64,000 nucleotides of DNA from positions 1 to 64,000 of the forward strand of contig NZ_VTUZ01000004.1 in NCBI RefSeq assembly GCF_008369935.1, read 5' to 3'. A model generated the notes under the pieces. It was not told the DNA's origin, ran no database searches, and saw only the letters and a program-made list of their open reading frames with translations. Each line of letters begins with the position of its first letter. The stretch's first letter is position 1. Positions 63,050-64,000 of this stretch are shown piece by piece. A program made the position numbers and the translations under genes. The stretch comes from Paraburkholderia panacisoli. Its GTDB lineage: Bacteria; Pseudomonadota; Gammaproteobacteria; Burkholderiales; Burkholderiaceae.

Positions 63050-64000
63050 CTAGCGGCTCGCGCCGAGCGCGGCGATGCGCGAGCGGAAGTGTTCGGTGCC
63101 GGCGACGATCTTGTCGAGCACCGCATCGAGCGCCCAGAAGCGTTCGCGCACGTCGTAGTCGATCGCGCGGCAGCGAATCGACTCGAACGTGCCGATGCGC
63201 TGATGGTAGATCTTCGCGAGCGCCGGATAACCGAGCGCCTCGGATACGGCGGCGAGCACGAGAAACGTCGCCAGCTCCTGCGCGAGTGTCGGGTCTTGTG
63301 CTGCGTGATTGCGCAGCCAGTTGTACAGATCGGGGTGGAAGTTCGTGAACACCCCGTTAAAGCCTGCCGATCCGGCTTTCATCGCATCCCATGCGATTGC
63401 CGCGTTGGCATTCAGGATCTTCAGCGGCGAACCCTGCGCCAACGCCACACGCCGTTTGACCGTATCGAGATCGCAACTCACGTCCTTCAGCATGATGAAG
63501 CGGCCGGTATCGATGCACATCTTCAGCTCTTCATCGGAGAGAAGCCGCCGGTACGGCGCCGGGCATTCGTAGAGACCGAGCGGAATGTCCGACGGCAGCC
63601 GCGTGAGCAGCCGCTTGAGATTCGCCGCGAACACCTCGGTTCCTTCGCGCTTCGGGTCGAGCCGGTTCGTCACGAGCACGATGCCCTGGGCGCCGGTCGC
63701 CGCGGCGACATTGAGCTCTTCGGCCTGGGCGTCGGGGTCGTCGCTGATATGGCCTGAGACCACGACCGGAATGCGACCCGCCACTTTGTCGACGACGAAC
63801 CGTCCCAGTGCGCCGCGTTCGGCCAGGCTCAGGAACTGCATCTCGCTCGACTGCGCGACGGCGAACAGCGCATCCGAGCCGTGGGCGATGTACCACTCGA
63901 TCAGGCGTTCGAGCCCGGCATAGTCGATCGCGCCGTCAGCGTCGAACGGGGTCAGCATGACGGGGACGATGCCTTCGATTGAAGTGGCGGATTGCTGCGA
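63050..64000 (-). CDS. DapA-family aldolase/dehydratase (partial)
   Basis: A TIM-barrel class I aldolase of the dihydrodipicolinate synthase family, cut by the right edge. From ATG 63958 the product is 302 residues, but the frame stays open through the last 14 codons to 64000 (ending EGIVPVM before LTPFDADGAID), and family members begin upstream of GxxPVMLTPF, so the true start lies outside. The Schiff-base lysine is in FIMLKDVS and the catalytic tyrosine in LGLYECP. The usual GTTGE is replaced by AQSSEM, so lysine biosynthesis is unlikely; a sugar-acid or keto-acid substrate fits better. Confidence 0.88.
   Translation of the reverse strand, partial: SQQSATSIEGIVPVMLTPFDADGAIDYAGLERLIEWYIAHGSDALFAVAQSSEMQFLSLAERGALGRFVVDKVAGRIPVVVSGHISDDPDAQAEELNVAAATGAQGIVLVTNRLDPKREGTEVFAANLKRLLTRLPSDIPLGLYECPAPYRRLLSDEELKMCIDTGRFIMLKDVSCDLDTVKRRVALAQGSPLKILNANAAIAWDAMKAGSAGFNGVFTNFHPDLYNWLRNHAAQDPTLAQELATFLVLAAVSEALGYPALAKIYHQRIGTFESIRCRAIDYDVRERFWALDAVLDKIVAGTEHFRSRIAALGASR

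Noticed and set aside
1-64000. CRISPR arrays, tRNA or rRNA genes
   Set aside because: No regularly spaced repeat series, cloverleaf-like segment or rRNA sequence was recognised by eye.

Overview
The window looks like a chromosomal stretch of a Burkholderiales bacterium, most likely Paraburkholderia, Burkholderia or Caballeronia. The reasons are the high GC content with strong GC third-position bias from about 13.5 kb onward, the DUF3562, DUF4148, DUF1488 and CsbD-type small proteins, a stand-alone 91-residue infA, and the non-phosphorylating L-rhamnose pathway. This is inference from gene families; no rRNA or tRNA gene is present to settle it.

Layout. (1) 1-6.4 kb is an accessory, lower-GC region: one end of an IS3-family element whose orfA is interrupted at its slippery site, an RHH protein behind a perfect palindrome, a Nudix hydrolase, two small proteins, and a frameshifted trypsin-like protease / S1-P1-nuclease-like two-domain gene. 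(2) 6.4-13.2 kb holds an orphan pstS, a pair made of a Liv-type binding protein and a probable trans-3-hydroxy-L-proline dehydratase, a rhomboid protease and a MASE1-PAS-GGDEF diguanylate cyclase. (3) 13.5-23.9 kb is an L-rhamnose cluster: two SDR dehydrogenases, L-rhamnonate dehydratase, a LysR regulator, mutarotase, an amidohydrolase-family lactonase, and a sugar ABC importer (ATPase, two permeases, binding protein). Together they would import L-rhamnose, set its anomer, oxidise it to the lactone, open it, dehydrate it to 2-keto-3-deoxy-L-rhamnonate and oxidise that; the last hydrolase is not here. (4) 24-41 kb is mixed: nasTS nitrate sensing, a CynX/NimT-like exporter with a divergent GntR regulator, infA, small conserved proteins, an AcoR-type sigma54 activator, a frameshifted cytochrome b561, a purine permease and an NfeD-slipin pair. 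(5) 41.1-49.9 kb is a valine-degradation operon with a divergent AraC regulator; two near-identical 16-base repeats 85 bp apart lie between them. (6) 50.4-59.9 kb has an intact CsbD gene and a truncated CsbD-like gene at a sharp junction, then a seven-gene operon (porin, enolase-superfamily enzyme, complete peptide-type ABC importer) facing a GntR/FCD regulator. (7) 60.2-64 kb holds RarD, a LacI regulator and a DapA-family aldolase/dehydratase cut by the window edge.

Most of the window is orderly catabolic and transport gene content. The least explained features are the hairpin-rich 113-bp segment bounded by 10-bp repeats inside the IS3 orfA, and the protease-nuclease gene switched out of frame at a CTGT tandem repeat.
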